64,000 nt of DNA from Collinsella sp. AM17-1 (GTDB taxonomy: Bacteria > Actinomycetota > Coriobacteriia > Coriobacteriales > Coriobacteriaceae). The notes under the pieces were generated by a model, which did not search any database, had not been told where the DNA came from, and saw only the letters and a list, made by a program, of their open reading frames with translations. A program made the position numbers and the translations under genes. The stretch is taken from assembly GCF_003470665.1 (NCBI RefSeq), contig NZ_QRJZ01000003.1:62001-126000 (forward strand), written 5' to 3'. The first letter of the stretch is position 1. Each line of letters starts with the position of its first letter. This document shows, piece by piece, positions 10,648 through 19,632 of the stretch.

Positions 10648-11370
10648 TTAATCCTCCTGATAGACGAGCGTGCCGACGGGCTCACCCGAAAGCGCGCGCT
10701 TGACGGTGTCCTCGCCATCGATGTTGAGGACCAAAATCGGCATACGGTTATCCTGGCACAGTGCCGTAGCCGTGGAATCCATAACCTGCAGACCGCGGAC
10801 GAGAACCTCGTGATAGGTAATCTTGTCAAACCGGACGGCGTCGGCACACTTGACGGGATCCTTGTCGTAGATGCCGTCAACCTTGGTGGCTTTAATCAGA
10901 ATCTCGGCGCCGATCTCGCACGCACGAAGAGCCGCGGCGGTGTCGGTCGTAAAGTACGGATTGCCCGAACCGGCGGCAAAAATAACGACGTTGCCCTTGG
11001 AAAGGTGATTGATGGCGCGACGGCGAATATAGGGCTCGCAGATCTCGTTCATCTGGATAGCGCTCATCACGCGGCAGGGAACATCGTTATGCTCGAAGGC
11101 ATCCTGCAGGGCGAGCGCGTTCATAACGGTTGCCAGCATGCCCATGTAGTCGGCCTGAGCACGCTCCATGCCACCGGCAGCGCCGGCCATGCCGCGGAAA
11201 ATATTGCCGCCGCCGACAACGACGCCCACCTCATGGCCAACGGCGAGCAGCTCCTTGACCTGCTTGGCAAGATGGTCGGTAACCTTGGGGTCGATGCCAT
11301 ATTGGCCGTCGCCCATCAGTGCTTCGCCGGAAAGCTTAAGAAGCACGCGTTTATATCGGATGTCGGACAA
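10648..11370 (-). CDS. pyrH: Uridylate kinase
   Basis: Phosphorylates UMP to UDP. This is a 240-residue member of the amino-acid kinase fold family, with the N-terminal KLSGEALMG, the glycine loop [11 protein letters not shown] and the C-terminal nucleotide region [13 protein letters not shown]. The start is TTG at 11370, chosen because a strong AAAGGAGG lies 6-7 bases upstream and no ATG is nearby. The hairpin terminator of tsf precedes it, so pyrH begins a new unit that runs to proS. Confidence 0.97.
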   Translation of the reverse strand: MSDIRYKRVLLKLSGEALMGDGQYGIDPKVTDHLAKQVKELLAVGHEVGVVVGGGNIFRGMAGAAGGMERAQADYMGMLATVMNALALQDAFEHNDVPCRVMSAIQMNEICEPYIRRRAINHLSKGNVVIFAAGSGNPYFTTDTAAALRACEIGAEILIKATKVDGIYDKDPVKCADAVRFDKITYHEVLVRGLQVMDSTATALCQDNRMPILVLNIDGEDTVKRALSGEPVGTLVYQED

Positions 11371-11400
11371 AGCGATCCTCCTTTAGATTGAACTCTCAAC

Positions 11401-11427
11401 ATTCTATCAAAGGCTCTACGAAGAGCC
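11401..11427 (-). promoter_or_regulatory. Candidate pyrH promoter with an overlapping palindrome
   Basis: On the minus strand TAGAAT (11401-11406) is a good -10 hexamer about 30 bases before the TTG start. Immediately upstream a perfect 6-bp palindrome with a 4-base centre (11412-11427, GGCTCT...AGAGCC) covers the spacer and -35 position, where no good -35 hexamer is visible. This could be an operator or an extra stem of the tsf terminator. Confidence 0.4.
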
Positions 11428-11429
11428 AT

Positions 11430-11465
11430 GAAAAAGCAGGCTGTGAGTAAAACCCACAGCCTGCT
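11430..11465 (-). terminator. Rho-independent terminator of rpsB-tsf
   Basis: An 11-bp perfect stem (11435-11445 with 11455-11465) with a 9-nt loop is followed on the minus strand by TTTTT. It lies 24 bases after the tsf stop. Confidence 0.88.
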
Positions 11466-11488
11466 CATTACCAGCTACAAGAGCTTAT

Positions 11489-12358
11489 TTACTCGCCACG
11501 GACCAGACGGTCAAAGGCAACGACGGTAATGGTGTCGCCGAGCTCCTTGGAGACCTGCTCAGCGTACTTCTTGATGGTGAGGGAGCTGTCCTTGATGAAC
11601 TCCTGCTCGGTGAGCACGGACTGCTTGTAGAACTTCTCCAGACGGCCGACAGCCATCTTCTCCTGGATAGCCTCGGGCTTGCCGGACTCGGCAGCCTGAG
11701 CCATGTAGATCTGCTTCTCGTGCTCGACGGTCTCGACCGGAACCTGATCGCGGGTAGCGCAGATCGGGGCGACGGCGGCAACCTGAAGGGCAACGTCGTG
11801 AGCGAAGGTCTTGAAGGACTCAGCCTGAGCGGTCTCGGCCTTCTCGAAGGCGAACTCGACGAGGACGCCGATCTTACCACCCATGTGGATGTAAGAAGCG
11901 AGCGCGCCGTTCTCGGCCTTACGGGCGGCGAAGCGGGAGATCTTCATGTTCTCGCCCATGATGTGAATCATCTCGGTGAGCTCGGAGGAAACGGTCTCCT
12001 CGCCCATCGGCTTCTCGAGCAGAGCGTCGACGTCGGCAGGCTCGGTGGTAGCGACAACCTCAGCGACCTTGGAAGCAAAGCCGGTGAACTTGGCGTTGGA
12101 GCCAACGAAGTCGGTCTCGCAGGAGAGCTCGAGCAGAGCGCCGGTCTTGCCATCCTCGGAGACGAACGCGGCGACAGCGCCCTCGTTGGTCTCGCGGCCA
12201 GCCTTCTTGGCAGCCTTGGCAAGGCCATTCTTACGCAGAACGTCGACAGCGGCGTCCATGTCGCCGTCAGCTTCGACGAGAGCCTTCTTGCACTCCATCA
12301 TCGGGGAGTCGGTCATCTCGCGGAGCTGCTTGACCATAGCGGCGGTAATCTGGGCCAT
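11489..12358 (-). CDS. tsf: Elongation factor Ts
   Basis: Guanine nucleotide exchange factor for EF-Tu. The N-terminal UBA-like part ends with the family signature REMTDSPMMECKKAL (here TDSP where many have TGAG), followed by the long core. The open frame reaches 12373, but the ATG at 12358 (MAQITAAMV) has GAAAGGA at the right distance and matches the usual N-terminus, giving 289 residues. It follows rpsB by 45 bases and ends in a terminator, the standard rpsB-tsf operon. Confidence 0.97.
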   Translation of the reverse strand: MAQITAAMVKQLREMTDSPMMECKKALVEADGDMDAAVDVLRKNGLAKAAKKAGRETNEGAVAAFVSEDGKTGALLELSCETDFVGSNAKFTGFASKVAEVVATTEPADVDALLEKPMGEETVSSELTEMIHIMGENMKISRFAARKAENGALASYIHMGGKIGVLVEFAFEKAETAQAESFKTFAHDVALQVAAVAPICATRDQVPVETVEHEKQIYMAQAAESGKPEAIQEKMAVGRLEKFYKQSVLTEQEFIKDSSLTIKKYAEQVSKELGDTITVVAFDRLVRGE

Positions 12359-12403
12359 TGTGGTTCCTTTCAAAGAGATGAAAAAGAATTAACTAAGACT
12401 GAT

Positions 12404-13132
12404 TTACTCGGCCTTGGGCTCAGCGGCCATCTCGGCCTCGGAGACCTGCTCCTTGCCGGAGCCAGCGAGGCAGGCGTCAGCCATGAGCTCGCACATAAGG
12501 GTAACAGCGGAGATAGCGTCATCGTTGCAGGGGATGCCGTACTCGACCTCGTCGGGATCGGAGTTGGTGTCGATCAGAGCGACGACGGGGATGTTCAGAC
12601 GCTGGGCCTCCTTGATGGCGTTCTCCTCGCGCTTGGTGTCGATGACGAAGAGAGCCTGGGGCAGACCCTTCATGTCGCGGGCGCCACCGAGGTTGGTCTG
12701 GAGCTTGGTGAGCTCCTTACCGAGCACAGCCTGCTCCTTCTTGGGAAGCACTGCCATGCGGCCGTCCTCGACCATGGCCTCGAGCTCCTCCATGCGGTTG
12801 ATGCGGGAGCGGATGGTGACGAAGTTGGTCAGCATGCCGCCGAGCCAACGCTGGTTGATATAAGGCATGTTGGCGCGCTCAGCAGCGTTCTTGACGGCCT
12901 CCTGAGCCTGCTTCTTGGTGCCGACGAACAGCACGTTGCCACCCTTGGCGACGTTCTTGACGAAGGTGTAGGCCTGGTCGGCGTCGAGGATGGTCTGCTT
13001 GAGGTCGAGGATGTAGATGCCGTTGCGCTCACCGAAGATGAACGGCTTCATCTTGGGGTTCCAGCGACGGGTCTGGTGACCGAAGTGGCAGCCGGCCTCG
13101 AGCAGGGTGCGGATATTAATCTTGGTAGCCAT
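12404..13132 (-). CDS. rpsB: 30S ribosomal protein S2
   Basis: Structural protein of the small subunit. The N-terminus includes [19 protein letters not shown], the family signature, and the fold continues through [13 protein letters not shown] and [12 protein letters not shown]. The 242 residues end in an Ala/Glu-rich tail. The ATG is preceded by AGGAGG. The clear promoter 140 bases upstream and the long leader between suggest possible regulation of the transcript, as known for rpsB autoregulation in other bacteria, but no specific structure was identified. Confidence 0.97.
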   Translation of the reverse strand: MATKINIRTLLEAGCHFGHQTRRWNPKMKPFIFGERNGIYILDLKQTILDADQAYTFVKNVAKGGNVLFVGTKKQAQEAVKNAAERANMPYINQRWLGGMLTNFVTIRSRINRMEELEAMVEDGRMAVLPKKEQAVLGKELTKLQTNLGGARDMKGLPQALFVIDTKREENAIKEAQRLNIPVVALIDTNSDPDEVEYGIPCNDDAISAVTLMCELMADACLAGSGKEQVSEAEMAAEPKAE

Positions 13133-13273
13133 GTTAAACCTCCTGTGGTTTGCCTCCGCGCGGGGTCATCCTCCAAAACCAACCCGGACATGTGCTACCA
13201 AAGCCCGGGCACCACGGTATGAAGTAGCCGCGCGTGCGTGATAAAAACCTGTTGCCGTGAAGCAACCCGATGA

Positions 13274-13302
13274 ATGATAGCAGGAATGCTTCTTCCTGCC
13301 AA
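13274..13302 (-). promoter_or_regulatory. Promoter of rpsB-tsf
   Basis: Minus-strand TTGGCA (13297-13302) and TATCAT (13274-13279) are separated by exactly 17 bases. The leader to rpsB would be about 135 bases. Confidence 0.75.
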
Positions 13303-13351
13303 CCCGCAATCAAAACCACACACCTGAGTGCGGCGCAGGACGTCCCAGCCA

Positions 13352-14272
13352 CTATTCGCCGCGGGGATGGGCTTGAGCCACGGCCCGCTTAAGCCGATCG
13401 GGCGTGAGATGCGTGTAGATCTGCGTCGTGGACAGGCTCGCATGACCCAGCAGCTCTTGAACCGAGCGCAGGTCCGCACCGCCCTCGAGCAAGTCGGTCG
13501 CAAAGGTATGGCGCATCGCATGCGGGGCGATGTCGGCCGGAATGCCGGCGAGCGTCGCCAGCGTATGGAACCGCCGCCTGAGCATGGCGGCGCTCATGCG
13601 ATTGCCGCGCGCCGATATAAGCAGCGGATGCGGCCCGGTAGCGGGGTCACGGCGCTTTGCCCGAGCGAGCAACTCCGGCCTCCCCTCCTCTATATAGAGA
13701 CGCGTCGCCTCGAGCGCACGACGATACAGAGGGACGATACGTTCCTTGCTCCCCTTGCCCCACAGGCGCAGCGTGCGTTCGGACCAAGCGATGGACTCCA
13801 CATTGAGTGCTGCGAGCTCAGAGATACGAGCACCCGAGGCATAGAGCAGCTCGAGCATCGCCGCATCGCGCAGTCCAGCGGGCGTCGAGGTATCAGGCGT
13901 CTTGAGCAGCGTCTCGACCTGCTGGGTCGTAAGGACGCCCGGCAGGTCACGCGGCAGCTTGGGCGATGCGATCGCCGAGACCGCATCGCCCTCGACAATC
14001 CCCTCGGCAGCCATCCAGCGATAGAGCGATCGAATAGCCGACAGATGCGCCGCAAGCGTTCGGGGAGCCACCTGCTCACGCGAAAGCTCGGCAAGATAGC
14101 GACGAATGGTGCGCACGTCGGCAGCGAAAGCATCGATATCCTCACGCTCGCACCAGGCAGCAAAGCGCTCCAGCCGCGAGCCATAGGCCGTCACCGTGTT
14201 GGGAGAAAGTCCCTCGACGCGTGCGATATAGGCGATAAACGAGTCGACGGTGTCGTACAGGTCAAAGGCTAT
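13352..14272 (-). CDS. XerC/XerD-type tyrosine recombinase
   Basis: Probable dif-site recombinase that resolves chromosome dimers. The catalytic set is visible: Arg in SGARISELA, Lys in LWGKGSKER, HAMRHTFAT (His-x-x-Arg-His), LGHASLSTTQ and the Tyr nucleophile in IYTHL. Homology clearly extends upstream of the first standard start (GTG at 14194) into the SAM-like N-terminal domain (VEGLSPNTVTAYGSRLERF). No ATG, GTG or TTG is in frame between 14194 and an upstream stop. I therefore extend to the ATA at 14272, which has GGAGG nine bases ahead and overlaps the trmFO stop; this gives 306 residues, the usual Xer length. XerC and XerD cannot be told apart here. The start is the uncertain part. Confidence 0.85.
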   Translation of the reverse strand: MAFDLYDTVDSFIAYIARVEGLSPNTVTAYGSRLERFAAWCEREDIDAFAADVRTIRRYLAELSREQVAPRTLAAHLSAIRSLYRWMAAEGIVEGDAVSAIASPKLPRDLPGVLTTQQVETLLKTPDTSTPAGLRDAAMLELLYASGARISELAALNVESIAWSERTLRLWGKGSKERIVPLYRRALEATRLYIEEGRPELLARAKRRDPATGPHPLLISARGNRMSAAMLRRRFHTLATLAGIPADIAPHAMRHTFATDLLEGGADLRSVQELLGHASLSTTQIYTHLTPDRLKRAVAQAHPRGE

Positions 14273-15606
14273 GACCGGTCGCCTCCAAACAGATCGGGGC
14301 GAGTGGCCAGATAGGCATCAAGAGCCTCGAGCGCACGGTCCGCATAGGCCTGGTAGCGGTCGCGCTTACTGCGGCGCATGCCGTCCTCGAGCGGCGGCAC
14401 CAAGCCAAAGTTGACGTGCATGGGCTGATAGCCCACCGTTGCCGGATCGGTCGCATAGCCCACGAGCGCGCCCAGGGCGCCCACGCGCGGCAGCTCGACG
14501 CCCGTGGCACCGATAGCCTCGGCATAGGTGTTGAGCGCCGCGAGCAGACCGGTCGCCACGGCCTCCATATAGCCCTCGGTGCCGGTGATCTGACCGGCCA
14601 GGCGCACACCGGTACCGGGCACGGCAAAGGTGCCATCGAGCACGTGCGGGGCGTCGACAAAGGTATTGCGGTGCATGACACCGTAGCGGAAGAACTCGGC
14701 GTTCTCCAGACCCGGCACCATATGGAAGACGCGCTTCTGCTCGCCAAAGGTCAGGTTGGTCTGGAAGCCCACCAGGTTATAGGCGGTCTTCTCCTTGTTC
14801 TCGGCACGCAGTTGAATCGCCGCCCAGGGGCGACGTCCGGTACGCGGGTCGGTGAGGCCGACGGGCTTCATGGCGCCAAAGCGAATGGCGTCCTTGCCGG
14901 TGCGCGCAACCTCCTCGGCAGGCTGGCATGCCTGGAACAGATCGCCGCCCTCAAAGTCCTTGAGCACCACGCGGTCGGCCGTGGTAAGCGCCTCGATAAA
15001 GGCCTCGTACTCCTCCTTATTGAGTGGAGCGTTGAGATAGTCGCCGCTCCCCTGTTCCTCGTAGCGCGACTGCGAGAACAGCACGTCCATATCGAGCGTG
15101 GAGGCATCGACGATCGGCGCCGCGGCATCGAAGAACGCAAGGGCGTCGCCACCGACGAGCTTCATGACCTCTTCGCTCAGTGCCGGCGAGCACAAGGGGC
15201 CAGCGGCAATGACCACATGGCCCTCGGGAATCTGCGTGACCTCGCCATGAATGATCTCGATATTGGGACGGGCGGCAACCTCGGCCTCGACAAGCTCGGA
15301 AAACTTGACACGGTCGACCGCCAGGGCCCCGCCGGCGGGAACGGCCGCACGATGGGCGCAATCGAGCAGGGCCGAGCCCATGCGCTCAAGCTCGGCCTTC
15401 AGCAAACCAGCCGCAGAATCCGGACGGGTCGACTTAAACGAATTGGAGCAGACGAGCTCTGCCAGGTGATCGGTATGGTGGGCCGGGGAGCTCACCTGGG
15501 GGCGCATCTCGCACAGCTTTACGGCAAACCCGCGGTCTGCCAGCTGGATCGCGCATTCCGAACCCGCCAGACCGCCACCGATAACCGTCACCTGATCAAA
15601 CAGCAT
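14269..15606 (-). CDS. trmFO: Methylenetetrahydrofolate-tRNA-(uracil-5-)-methyltransferase TrmFO
   Basis: Makes ribothymidine-54 in tRNA using methylenetetrahydrofolate and FAD. The N-terminus has the FAD-binding VIGGGLAGSECA and then CEMRP, and the conserved LVCSNSFKS block follows. Further family blocks are KDFEGGDLFQACQPAEEVA and the C-terminal MHVNFGLVPPL. Of two possible starts, the ATG at 15606 is preferred over the TTG at 15612 because AAAGGTG lies 7 bases before it; this gives 445 residues. It lies between dprA (14 bases upstream) and the Xer gene, with which it overlaps. Confidence 0.96.
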   Translation of the reverse strand: MLFDQVTVIGGGLAGSECAIQLADRGFAVKLCEMRPQVSSPAHHTDHLAELVCSNSFKSTRPDSAAGLLKAELERMGSALLDCAHRAAVPAGGALAVDRVKFSELVEAEVAARPNIEIIHGEVTQIPEGHVVIAAGPLCSPALSEEVMKLVGGDALAFFDAAAPIVDASTLDMDVLFSQSRYEEQGSGDYLNAPLNKEEYEAFIEALTTADRVVLKDFEGGDLFQACQPAEEVARTGKDAIRFGAMKPVGLTDPRTGRRPWAAIQLRAENKEKTAYNLVGFQTNLTFGEQKRVFHMVPGLENAEFFRYGVMHRNTFVDAPHVLDGTFAVPGTGVRLAGQITGTEGYMEAVATGLLAALNTYAEAIGATGVELPRVGALGALVGYATDPATVGYQPMHVNFGLVPPLEDGMRRSKRDRYQAYADRALEALDAYLATRPDLFGGDRS

Positions 15607-15620
15607 CTGCAAACACCTTT

Positions 15621-16553
15621 CTAATTGACACGTTTTCCATTGTGACCGAAGGGTGTCTGGGCGTGAAGGGCAAACTTGGAGGGCGCATACCTTCCATCCA
15701 TCATGCGCTCGATAAGGCCCTCGAGCTCAAGCGAGCCCAAGAGCTTGAGCACTCCGACGGCATCGAGCGAGACAAGCGCCGCGATGTCGTCGACCTTGAG
15801 CGGAGAGGCGATGAGCGCATGCATCACGGTCTGCTGTGTTGGATCCAGGTCGGCAATGCCGGGCGCATCGGGGCGCGAGTAGCGCAGGGTGCCGTAGATG
15901 CGTGAGATAGCCATCTCGATAGATTCCTCGTCGATGATGCAGCAGGCCCCGTTCGCAATGAGGTAATTCGTGCCACGCGACTCGGGCGATAGGATCGACC
16001 CCGGCACGGCAAGAAGTTCGCGCCCCAAATCCATAGCAGCCTCGGCTGTAGAAAACGTCCCGGAAGGCATACCTGCCTCGGATACAAAGAGGGCTTGTGA
16101 CAGTGCCGCGATCACGCGATTGCGGCGTGGAAAGGCAAACTTGCGCGGACCCATGCCCCACGGGGATATCGACACGACCGCGCCACCCGTATCGAGCGTG
16201 CGCGTAATAAGCCCCGCACTCGAACGCGGGTAGGCCACGTCGGCACCCGTCCCCAGCACCACGACGTGTTTGCCGCCGGCGTTGACCGCAGCCCAACCCG
16301 AGGCCTGGTCACAACCGACCGCGCCGCCCGAAACAACCGTCACGCCCGCCTCGACCGCCACCTTTGCCGCAAGCTCTGCCACGGCAAGACCATACGGCGA
16401 GGCCTTGCGCGCGCCGATGATGGAGAGCGCAGGCGTCGAAAGCACCTCGGGGTTGCCGCGCACATAGAGCGTCTGGGGAACATCAGAAAGCTCCAAAACA
16501 GTCTCGGGATACAACGCGTCACCTGGATGCAGCTCGAAGGTCCCCTCGGCCAT
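15621..16553 (-). CDS. dprA: DNA-processing protein DprA
   Basis: Binds incoming single-stranded DNA and loads RecA during transformation. The Rossmann-like core shows IIGARKASPYG, SGGAVGCDQASGWAAV, VVLGTGADVAYPRSS and FPRRNRVIAAL. The C-terminal 70 residues form the winged-helix domain often found in DprA. The frame opens far upstream inside comM, but the ATG at 16553 with GGAGG upstream and a TGATG overlap with the comM stop is the clear start (310 residues). This is shorter than DprA proteins that carry an N-terminal SAM domain, which seems absent. The neighbours comM and yraN form a common competence-associated cluster. Confidence 0.94.
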   Translation of the reverse strand: MAEGTFELHPGDALYPETVLELSDVPQTLYVRGNPEVLSTPALSIIGARKASPYGLAVAELAAKVAVEAGVTVVSGGAVGCDQASGWAAVNAGGKHVVVLGTGADVAYPRSSAGLITRTLDTGGAVVSISPWGMGPRKFAFPRRNRVIAALSQALFVSEAGMPSGTFSTAEAAMDLGRELLAVPGSILSPESRGTNYLIANGACCIIDEESIEMAISRIYGTLRYSRPDAPGIADLDPTQQTVMHALIASPLKVDDIAALVSLDAVGVLKLLGSLELEGLIERMMDGRYAPSKFALHAQTPFGHNGKRVN

Positions 16554-18076
16554 CACTGGTCCCTCCTTCCCTGGTACATCGCCGCCTCGAGCACGTGGTC
16601 CTGCGTCACCTGCTCGCTCTCGGCGACGTCGGCGATGGTACGCGAGATACGCACCAGGCGCACGATGCCGCGGCCCGTGAGATGCGTGCGCTTCGACAGG
16701 CCGAGCACACACTTCTCCGCCGCAGCATCGAGCTCAAAAGTCGAAACGACGCCGTCAATGGACCGCGTCGCGTCATCCTCGGCCTCGGCATCCACATCGT
16801 CCATACGGGACTCGCGCCAGGCGCGAAAGGCGCGACCGCGCACAACGTAGTCACGCAACTCGGCCGACGACATACCCTCCGCACCCTCGATAATCACTTG
16901 GGGGTCGGGACGGGTCACATCGATCATCATGTCGATACGGTCGGCCAAAGGACCGCGCAGCTTTGCCCGATAGCGCTCCACCATCGATGCCGAGCAGCGG
17001 CATGGCACCTCGCGATCGCCCAAAAAGCCGCAGGGGCAGGGATTGCTCGCGGCCAGCAGCTGAAAGCGCGACGGGAAGGTAAAGGCCCCATCGACGCGTA
17101 CGATCCTCACATGGCCGCGTTCGATAGGCTGACGCAGCGTCTGCAGCACACCCGTGGGAAACTCGGCAAGCTCGTCCAAAAAGAGCACGCCGCCATGAGC
17201 CAGGCTGATCTCACCCGGATGCACCGGGCGTCCTCCGCCGATAAGGCCTGCGATCGAAATACTGTGGTGGGGACTGCGGAAGGGCCGATGACCTGCCAAT
17301 AAGCCATCGATGTTCTCGCCCAAGACCGAATGGATGCACAGCGCCTCCTGCTGATCCTCAACGGAAAGCTCGGGCAGGATGCCGGTCATACGGCGCGCAA
17401 GCATCGTCTTGCCCGATCCAGGGGACCCGATCATAAGCAAACCGAGCTCACCCGCTGCCGCCAGTGCCATGCCGCGTTTGGCAACCTCCTGCCCCAGCAC
17501 GTCGGCATAGTCGAGCTCGGGCTCAAAGGTCGCCTCGAGCACTTCAGAATCCAAGTAGTGCCGCGCGGCATCGCCCATTCCATGAGCAAGCTGAGACAAA
17601 TGATCGATAAAGCCGCAATCCACGCCCGCAAGCGGCACATGCTGATCGGACCTGCCAGCGATAAAGGACAGCCCCATATCACGCGCCAATAGCTGAAACG
17701 CCACCTCGCCCTTGACAGGAAGGACCGTACCGTCCAAGCCAAGCTCACCTGCGATAAGACAACGATCGAGGTTGTCGCGGGGAATCTGACCATCGGCCGC
17801 CAATACCGCGATGGCGATGGGCAGATCAAAGCCGCTACCGGTCTTGCGAATATCGCCGGGCGCCAGATTGACCGTAATGCCCGAGCGCGGGATCTCGAAC
17901 CCGGCGGAGCGCATCGCACAGCGAATACGACCGCGTGACTCCATCACCTCCATACTCGGAATGCCGAGCATCTGAATGCCCGGAACGCCGCCGGCAAGCG
18001 AGACCTCGACCGTGACGGGAATCGCCTCGACGCCGCGGATGCAGGCCGCGTGAACGGCAAACGTCTCGAACGCCAT
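16553..18076 (-). CDS. comM: ComM/YifB-family Mg-chelatase-like AAA+ ATPase
   Basis: A hexameric helicase-like ATPase that promotes branch migration during integration of transforming DNA. The protein has 507 residues, the family's usual length. An N-terminal Lon-like fold (about 1-170, with GVPGIQMLGIP) is followed by Walker A GSPGSGKT (217-224), Walker B in GGVLFLDELAEF and a zinc-type cysteine cluster NPCPCGFLGDREVPCRC. The frame extends upstream, but the ATG at 18076 overlaps the yraN stop (TGATG) and gives the known N-terminus MAFETFAVHA. It is coupled to dprA downstream. Confidence 0.94.
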   Translation of the reverse strand: MAFETFAVHAACIRGVEAIPVTVEVSLAGGVPGIQMLGIPSMEVMESRGRIRCAMRSAGFEIPRSGITVNLAPGDIRKTGSGFDLPIAIAVLAADGQIPRDNLDRCLIAGELGLDGTVLPVKGEVAFQLLARDMGLSFIAGRSDQHVPLAGVDCGFIDHLSQLAHGMGDAARHYLDSEVLEATFEPELDYADVLGQEVAKRGMALAAAGELGLLMIGSPGSGKTMLARRMTGILPELSVEDQQEALCIHSVLGENIDGLLAGHRPFRSPHHSISIAGLIGGGRPVHPGEISLAHGGVLFLDELAEFPTGVLQTLRQPIERGHVRIVRVDGAFTFPSRFQLLAASNPCPCGFLGDREVPCRCSASMVERYRAKLRGPLADRIDMMIDVTRPDPQVIIEGAEGMSSAELRDYVVRGRAFRAWRESRMDDVDAEAEDDATRSIDGVVSTFELDAAAEKCVLGLSKRTHLTGRGIVRLVRISRTIADVAESEQVTQDHVLEAAMYQGRRDQ

Positions 18077-18561
18077 CACGACACCTGCCAATCGAACGCA
18101 TTGTACTGATGCTCGATCTCGGCGATATGCCCGCCGCGGATGGTGACGCCCACGGCATCGAAGCGAATCGCCTTGAGTGGATAATGCTCCATGAGGTAGC
18201 AACTTGCGATGCGGCGGTAGCGGCGTTGCTTTTGGGCGTTCACCGCCTCCTCGGGAAACACCCGCGTGTCGCAATCGAGCGCAACCCGCCTGGTCTTGAC
18301 CTCGGCCATCACCACCACATCGTCGAGCTCATCGAGCAGCACCAGATCGGCCTCGCCCTCGGTGCAACGATAACCCTGCTCCAGCAAGGTGTAGCCGCGC
18401 TCGTTAAAGTAGTCGATGGTGATCAGCTCGCCCAGCATGCCCAGCTCGCGGGGACTGAGCCCCTTGATAAACTCGGGCGTCATCGCCCCGCAGTCGAGAT
18501 CGCCGTTTTCCCAACGCTCCTTGAGCTGCTGCGTCTTGCTCTTTTTGCTTGCGGCACTCAT
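18076..18561 (-). CDS. YraN/UPF0102 family endonuclease-like protein
   Basis: A small protein of the YraN family, which has a restriction-endonuclease-like fold. The core reads LGELITIDYFNERGYTLLEQ, CTEGEADLVLLDE and VMAEVKTRR, which holds the E...D...E-x-K catalytic residues. An N-terminal extension of about 40 residues (Lys/Gln-rich, then NGDLDCGAMTPEFIKGL) precedes the domain. The ATG at 18561 has AAAGGAG in front; upstream codons do not resemble the family. It heads the comM-dprA-trmFO-xer run. Its exact biological role is not established for the family. Confidence 0.86.
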   Translation of the reverse strand: MSAASKKSKTQQLKERWENGDLDCGAMTPEFIKGLSPRELGMLGELITIDYFNERGYTLLEQGYRCTEGEADLVLLDELDDVVVMAEVKTRRVALDCDTRVFPEEAVNAQKQRRYRRIASCYLMEHYPLKAIRFDAVGVTIRGGHIAEIEHQYNAFDWQVS

Positions 18562-18658
18562 GGGGTCTCCTTTCCCGCACACTGCATTGCCCCGATGATG
18601 AGGGCACCTTTCATGCGGGTAAGTACCGGAAGCAAACCAAAAGCTGACCAAATGCCAA

Positions 18659-18701
18659 CAAAAAACGGGCCGTACGCAACAATCACGTTGCACACGGCCC
18701 G
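18659..18701 (-). terminator. Rho-independent terminator of rnhB
   Basis: The minus strand shows an 8-bp GC-rich outer stem (18666-18673 with 18694-18701) plus an inner GCAAC/GTTGC pairing, followed by TTTTTT. It lies about 50 bases after the rnhB stop and separates rnhB from yraN. Confidence 0.88.
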
Positions 18702-18750
18702 CTACCAGCAGGTTTATAAAACGCCAGGGGTCCCTGTCTCCACAATTGAC

Positions 18751-19539
18751 CTAGAAAAGGCGCTCAGTCTGCAGAAAGTTTCCGCAAAAGCTCACGCGGT
18801 GCAGCGGACAAAGTCCATGTTTGCGAATCGCCTCGATGTGCTCGGGGCTTGCGTAGCCCTTCGACTCGGCTAGATGATACTCGGGGTACTCGGCGTCGTA
18901 CTCGACCATCATCTCGTCACGCGTGACCTTGGCCATGATGGACGCCGCGGCGATGCAGGCGATTTTGGCATCGCCCTTCACCACGTCGCGCTCGTTGGGA
19001 ACGGCGCCCAAGGGGTTGCCATCCATGAGGACGCAGTCGGGTTCAAGTCCCGTATCGGCCACGGCGCCCGCGACGGCGGCACGAATGGCACGCGCCATGC
19101 CCATCTCATCGATATCCTTAGGCGCGATATGGCAAAAACCGATCGCCGTCGCCACCTCGGCAATCTTCACTGAGAGCAACTCGCGGCGCGCCGGCGTGAG
19201 CTTTTTGGAATCGTTGATACCCCAAACGTGCGGCTCCATAGGAAGACAGACGGCGCACACCGTCAAAGGACCGGCCACCGATCCGCGACCCACCTCGTCG
19301 ACACCAACGACCACCCCATCGCCGCCAAGCTCATGCATAAGCTCGTACATGTCATTGACGCGCTCGCGCTCGGCAAGCTCTTTGGCATGGCGTTTGAGGG
19401 CGCGTTCACAAGCCTTGATCACCTGCTGGCGCGGGTCCTCGCGATAATGCTCCACGAGGGCGGGAATCTCCTCAAACGTAGCGCTCGCCAACTCACCGGC
19501 AACCTGCGATGCCGAAACCGAGCTCGTCATGTTGGCCAT
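18751..19539 (-). CDS. rnhB: Ribonuclease HII
   Basis: Removes ribonucleotides from RNA-DNA hybrids and misincorporated ribonucleotides from DNA. The acidic catalytic residues are in GVDEVGRGSVAGP (Asp-Glu), LMDGN and the GDAKIACIAAASIMAKV block; NDSKKLTPARREL is also typical. The N-terminal 80 residues form an extra helical, charged segment that many Gram-positive RNase HII proteins have. Start: ATG at 19539 (MANMTSS) with AAGGAGGG seven bases ahead; the track frame begins slightly upstream. It follows rplS, as in many bacteria, but a terminator hairpin lies between them. Confidence 0.95.
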   Translation of the reverse strand: MANMTSSVSASQVAGELASATFEEIPALVEHYREDPRQQVIKACERALKRHAKELAERERVNDMYELMHELGGDGVVVGVDEVGRGSVAGPLTVCAVCLPMEPHVWGINDSKKLTPARRELLSVKIAEVATAIGFCHIAPKDIDEMGMARAIRAAVAGAVADTGLEPDCVLMDGNPLGAVPNERDVVKGDAKIACIAAASIMAKVTRDEMMVEYDAEYPEYHLAESKGYASPEHIEAIRKHGLCPLHRVSFCGNFLQTERLF

Positions 19540-19568
19540 ACCAGGCCCTCCTTGCATGCAAATCAGAT

Positions 19569-19598
19569 AAAAAGAAGGGCCACCCGAAGGTGACCCTT
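19569..19598 (-). terminator. Terminator hairpin between rplS and rnhB
   Basis: On the minus strand a 10-bp stem (19575-19584 with 19589-19598, one wobble) with a 4-base loop is followed by CTTTTTA. There is almost no room for a promoter before rnhB, so partial read-through is likely. Confidence 0.78.
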
Positions 19599-19632
19599 GT
19601 GTCCAAACGAGTGGACAGACGCTGCGATCTTC

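Noticed and set aside
11720-13222. 500-codon plus-strand open frame, Gly/Leu/Asp-rich
   Set aside because: Antisense to tsf and rpsB; composition reflects the reverse complement of GC-rich codons.
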